From Variovorax sp. PCZ-1 (GTDB taxonomy: Bacteria > Pseudomonadota > Gammaproteobacteria > Burkholderiales > Burkholderiaceae_C): a stretch of 64,000 nucleotides of DNA. The stretch is taken from positions 124,001-188,000 of the forward strand of contig NZ_JAHCDN010000003.1 of assembly GCF_018413605.1 (NCBI RefSeq), in the 5' to 3' direction. Both the position numbers and the translations under genes were made by a program. The notes beneath the pieces were generated by a model. That model ran no database searches and was not told the DNA's origin. It worked only from the letters and a program-made list of their open reading frames with translations. Below are positions 61,219-64,000 of this stretch, piece by piece. Every line of letters begins with the position of its first letter. Within the stretch, counting starts at the first letter, position 1.

Positions 61219-61815
61219 ATGGCGGCATCCCATCTTGATCTGGGCTGTGGCCAGCGCCCCAAAAATCCCTACGGTCACCCACGCCTGTTTGGTGTGGACA
61301 TCCGCTCAGGCTTACAGATCGAGGGCGTTGAGCGTATTGAGGCGGCCAATCTCAGCAGCCAGCCGATTCCGTTTGGCGACAATCAATTTGATTCTGTCTC
61401 AGCTTATGATTTTTTGGAGCATGTGCCGCGCGTGAGCTTGGATGCGCAAGGTGACACGCAATTTCCGTTTATCAAGTTGATAGATGAGATTTGGCGCGTG
61501 CTCAAACCGGGTGGGATGCTGTATGCCATCACGCCCGCCTATCCGCATGAAAAAGCGTTTCGTGATCCCACGCATGTGAACATCATCACCGCCAAGACGC
61601 ATCGTTACTTCACATTGCCCAAGCTGGAGGCGCGTATGTATGGCTTTGCCGGCACGTTTGAGTTGAAGCGACAAGTCAGGCTGCATCCCCGTGGCGCATA
61701 CGAGCCCGAAGGTGCTTCACGCGCGATGCTCAGAGTGCTAGATGGCTTAGCCGGCAAACGCTCGCATTTGCTCTGGGAACTGAAAGCCATCAAAGAAACC
61801 GCTTCGCATGGCTGA
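61219..61815 (+). CDS. class I SAM-dependent methyltransferase
   Basis: A 198-residue methyltransferase. SAM motif I is HLDLGCGQRPK near the N terminus; FGVDIRSG gives the acidic residue of strand 2, and FDSVSAYDFLEHVPR and WRVLKPGGMLYAITPAYP follow. The context with a glycosyltransferase and an O-antigen ligase suggests a sugar or glycan substrate. It overlaps the next gene by 8 bp. Confidence 0.85.
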   Translation: MAASHLDLGCGQRPKNPYGHPRLFGVDIRSGLQIEGVERIEAANLSSQPIPFGDNQFDSVSAYDFLEHVPRVSLDAQGDTQFPFIKLIDEIWRVLKPGGMLYAITPAYPHEKAFRDPTHVNIITAKTHRYFTLPKLEARMYGFAGTFELKRQVRLHPRGAYEPEGASRAMLRVLDGLAGKRSHLLWELKAIKETASHG

Positions 61816-62704
61816 GCAGGCCTACACCTTGGATGATGTGACCATCATCATCGTGACCTACAACAGCGCGCACTGCATCCCCGCACTGGCATCCGATTTA
61901 CAAGGCTTTGCCAAAGTCTTCATTTCAGATAATGCGAGCGAAGATGGCACGTGTGATGCGGCAGCGCATTTGATGCCTCAGGCTCGGATTTTGGCTCACA
62001 GCAGCAATCTAGGTTTTGGTGCCGCGAACAATCGCGCCTTGGCACAAGTGCAAACCCGCTTTGCTTTGTTGCTCAATCCCGACTGCCAGATGAGCCGAGA
62101 TGCTGCGCTTGCCTTGCTCAAGGTCAGTGAAGCTTATCCAGAGGCTGCTGTCGTTGCACCGCAACTGCTGCGCGCTAACGGCTCTCAAGAGATCAGCTAC
62201 CGCTGGCCATCAACGCACTGGGCATCTTCTGGTGTAGGCGCTGAATCGGAGTGCTGCGTGGGCTTTGTGTGCGGCGCGGCGATGCTGATCAATATGGCGC
62301 AAGCCAAGCCTGTTGGTTTTTTTGATGAAGATTTTTTTCTTTACTACGAAGACGAAGATCTTTGCTTAAGACTGTTCCAGGCTCAGCGCAGCATCATTTT
62401 GGCGCCGCATGTGCAGCTCACACATTCATCACGCGGCTCGGTGCGCGGCAAGTATCCATTGCGTGCGGAATACGGCAGGGGCTACCATCACGCGCAATCT
62501 AAAATTTTGTTTGCGTGGAAGCACCACAGCGAAAATATTGCGCAGAGCTTGATGTGGCGCACTTGGGCGTTCGCCGCACTGGGGTTGCCGTTCCGCCTGC
62601 TGCTGCCTGCGCCACGATTGGTGGCTCGCTGGTGTGGGCGCATGCGCGGGGCATGGGCGATGCGTGAGCGCTTGGCAGCACCGCCCGCGCGAGGCAAGCT
62701 ATGA
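61808..62704 (+). CDS. family 2 glycosyltransferase, rhamnosyltransferase-like
   Basis: A 298-residue GT-A enzyme: VTIIIVTYNSAHCIPAL, ISDNASEDGT, SSNLGFGAANNRALAQVQT, LLLNPDCQMS (DxD-like, with Asp-Cys) and FDEDFFLYYEDEDLCLRL. It resembles WbbL-type rhamnosyltransferases acting on lipid-linked glycan. It overlaps the ligase gene by ATGA. Confidence 0.87.
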   Translation: MAEQAYTLDDVTIIIVTYNSAHCIPALASDLQGFAKVFISDNASEDGTCDAAAHLMPQARILAHSSNLGFGAANNRALAQVQTRFALLLNPDCQMSRDAALALLKVSEAYPEAAVVAPQLLRANGSQEISYRWPSTHWASSGVGAESECCVGFVCGAAMLINMAQAKPVGFFDEDFFLYYEDEDLCLRLFQAQRSIILAPHVQLTHSSRGSVRGKYPLRAEYGRGYHHAQSKILFAWKHHSENIAQSLMWRTWAFAALGLPFRLLLPAPRLVARWCGRMRGAWAMRERLAAPPARGKL

Positions 62705-63969
62705 GCCCCTTATCTACTCGTCAACCCATCATCCTGCCGGGCTTACTCTTTGTAGCCATGCTCGCGCCGCTTTTGATCCCGGTGGGTGCAGAGGCCATGA
62801 TGGTGTTGCTCACTCTGATGGGTGGTCTAGGCTGGGGAATTCAGCGCCTTCGATCACAGCAAGGCTTGGATTGGCGACGCGAGGACTCCTATATGGCTGT
62901 GGCCTTGGCCAGCATTGTCTTGCTGCAATTCGTATCTGTGGCTTGGTCGCAATGGCCCAAGCAGAGTGCGGCATCTGCACTCAAGCATGTGCACTTTCTG
63001 GTATGGCCTTTATTGGTGTGGGTGCTTAGTCGCGCGAAAGATTCTCAGCGCTGGATGGAGCGCGGTTTGTTGGCTGTGATGAGCTTGACCGTGCTGTGGA
63101 TGTTGTTGCCCACGAAGATCGGTTGGGTGGGCGGTCAATTTGAAGCGGCCGCTCAAAATCCCAGTGTGATGGGCAAGATCGTCGCCGTATTTGGGCTGTG
63201 GGGCATGGTGCTGGCTGCCGGAATGCTGCGCCCTGCAGGCGTTGCTCCGCTGTCCATGCGATGGCGTGCTGTGATGGCGTTGGTTTGGGGCTTGGGCCTG
63301 CTATTACTGGTTGCGGCAGATCGGCGTATCGAGCTGGCACTTTATGTGTTGTTATCTATGGCGTTCATCATGCTGCGTTTGTTCAAACGCGGCCAGTTGC
63401 GCTTAGTCTTGTCCATGGCCTGTGCGGTTGGCTTACTGATCGGCGTAGCGCTTTCATTTCAGGCAGATCGTTTTGTCAAGGCGGGTCATGAGGTAAGGCA
63501 GTATTTTTCCGCCTCGCAGCCCAGTCTGCAAGACTACAACACCTCTTTGGGGCAGCGCATGGAGATGTATCACATTGCTGTGCAAGCCATCCAAGAAAAG
63601 CCATGGCTAGGCTGGGGGGCGGGTGCAAGAGCCCACTATCTGAAACAGTACGCGCATTTTCCTGAGCAGATGTTTGAACGCACACACTTGCACAGCCAAT
63701 ACCTGCAAACCTTGGTGGATGTCGGCGTGTTGGGAGCCTTCCTTGCCTGTGCTGCTTTGATCTTGGCATGGCGCGTGAGCGTGGTGCAGCTGTGGCGAAA
63801 TGGTGAGCAAGAACTGGCGATGTTATTTGCCATACTTTACAGCGTGCATATGCTCAGCGGTGTGTTCAACCCGGCTTTCTCGCAGGGCTTGAGCAATAGC
63901 TTTTTCGTCACCATGGTCGCCATTTTGTGGTCGATTCATCGCCAGCAGCGGCCACTGACTGCTGAGTAA
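62701..63969 (+). CDS. O-antigen ligase family protein (WaaL-like)
   Basis: A 422-residue polytopic protein with about 11-12 hydrophobic helices. The Wzy_C segment has the large periplasmic loop with SLGQRMEMYHIAVQAIQEKP, LGWGAGARAHYL and the conserved histidine in THLHSQYLQTLVDVGVLG. Such enzymes join O-antigen or other glycan to lipid A-core. It may instead be a Wzy polymerase. Confidence 0.87.
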   Translation: MSPLSTRQPIILPGLLFVAMLAPLLIPVGAEAMMVLLTLMGGLGWGIQRLRSQQGLDWRREDSYMAVALASIVLLQFVSVAWSQWPKQSAASALKHVHFLVWPLLVWVLSRAKDSQRWMERGLLAVMSLTVLWMLLPTKIGWVGGQFEAAAQNPSVMGKIVAVFGLWGMVLAAGMLRPAGVAPLSMRWRAVMALVWGLGLLLLVAADRRIELALYVLLSMAFIMLRLFKRGQLRLVLSMACAVGLLIGVALSFQADRFVKAGHEVRQYFSASQPSLQDYNTSLGQRMEMYHIAVQAIQEKPWLGWGAGARAHYLKQYAHFPEQMFERTHLHSQYLQTLVDVGVLGAFLACAALILAWRVSVVQLWRNGEQELAMLFAILYSVHMLSGVFNPAFSQGLSNSFFVTMVAILWSIHRQQRPLTAE

Positions 63970-63991
63970 TCATTTCTTTTATGGTGAGCCT

Positions 63992-64000
63992 ATGAGTACC
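63992..64000 (+). CDS. start of a further gene (cut by the window edge)
   Basis: ATGAGTACC begins 22 bp after the ligase stop, preceded by GGTGAG. Only three codons are visible, so nothing can be said about the product. Confidence 0.3.

Overview
The window is about 64 kb of chromosomal DNA around the replication origin of a betaproteobacterium, most likely order Burkholderiales and Comamonadaceae-like. The evidence is the dnaA-dnaN-gyrB cluster divergent from rpmH-rnpA-yidD-yidC-mnmE, a cluster of parS sites in the mnmG-rsmG segment, a GTP-type PEP carboxykinase, a split-type MetH lacking its homocysteine domain and led by an S-adenosylhomocysteine riboswitch, and the ilvE - zinc finger - methyltransferase - glycosyltransferase - O-antigen ligase block. 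I found no insertion sequences, tRNAs, rRNAs or CRISPR arrays. Gene identities come from recognising motifs by eye, not from a database search.

Layout. 1-2586 is the N-terminal part of a large secreted DUF11-type repeat protein (minus strand, cut by the window edge). 2.8-6.3 kb holds parB, a small serine hydrolase and pckG, all on the minus strand. 6.4-10.4 kb holds an orphan ModA-like binding protein and a DesT-type desaturase module: a TetR repressor divergent from a ferredoxin reductase and a fatty-acid desaturase, with two operator copies between them. 10.4-10.9 kb is a gene-free stretch with two nested inverted-repeat elements. 10.9-15.5 kb is mnmG, two exported hypotheticals, rsmG and a lipocalin, seeded with five parS sites, four of which lie inside genes. 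15.6-28.4 kb carries AsmA-like, GST, NhaR, HPF-like, TerC, MetH, a cyclic-nucleotide-binding protein, LipA, a zinc-ribbon protein, an MFS carrier and a YghZ-type aldo-keto reductase. 28.4-31.6 kb is an OmpR-type two-component pair divergent from a small exported protein.

32.3-37.9 kb is the most intriguing block. It encodes a periplasmic binding protein made of two tandem NMT1-like halves, a DctB-like histidine kinase, a FixJ/NarL-type regulator, a GlcG/HbpS-type exported protein and an exported ankyrin-repeat protein. The same 15-bp dyad (core CGTAG-N2-CTACG) lies before the first gene and before the HbpS-like gene. 38-42 kb has two exported hydrolases and a compositionally different DUF2075 helicase with an apparent nuclease-like N terminus. 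42.1-52.4 kb is the origin cluster. 52.4-64 kb is GST, DUF898, M48 protease, LipB, RadA, a phosphoesterase, IlvE and the start of a lipopolysaccharide/glycan locus.

Throughout the window I count 16 copies of one roughly 50-bp repeat: a small hairpin followed by a GCGCAGATTCTATGCCGGC-like core. Many begin within a few bases of a stop codon. Six lie in frame inside conserved genes (asmA-like, metH, mnmE twice, M48 protease, lipB), and one supplies the stop codon of the MFS gene. A second palindromic family (GAACGCAAAAGACGCA type) has three copies. Further single mobile-looking elements lie at 20.3, 10.5-10.8 and 53.1-53.2 kb.
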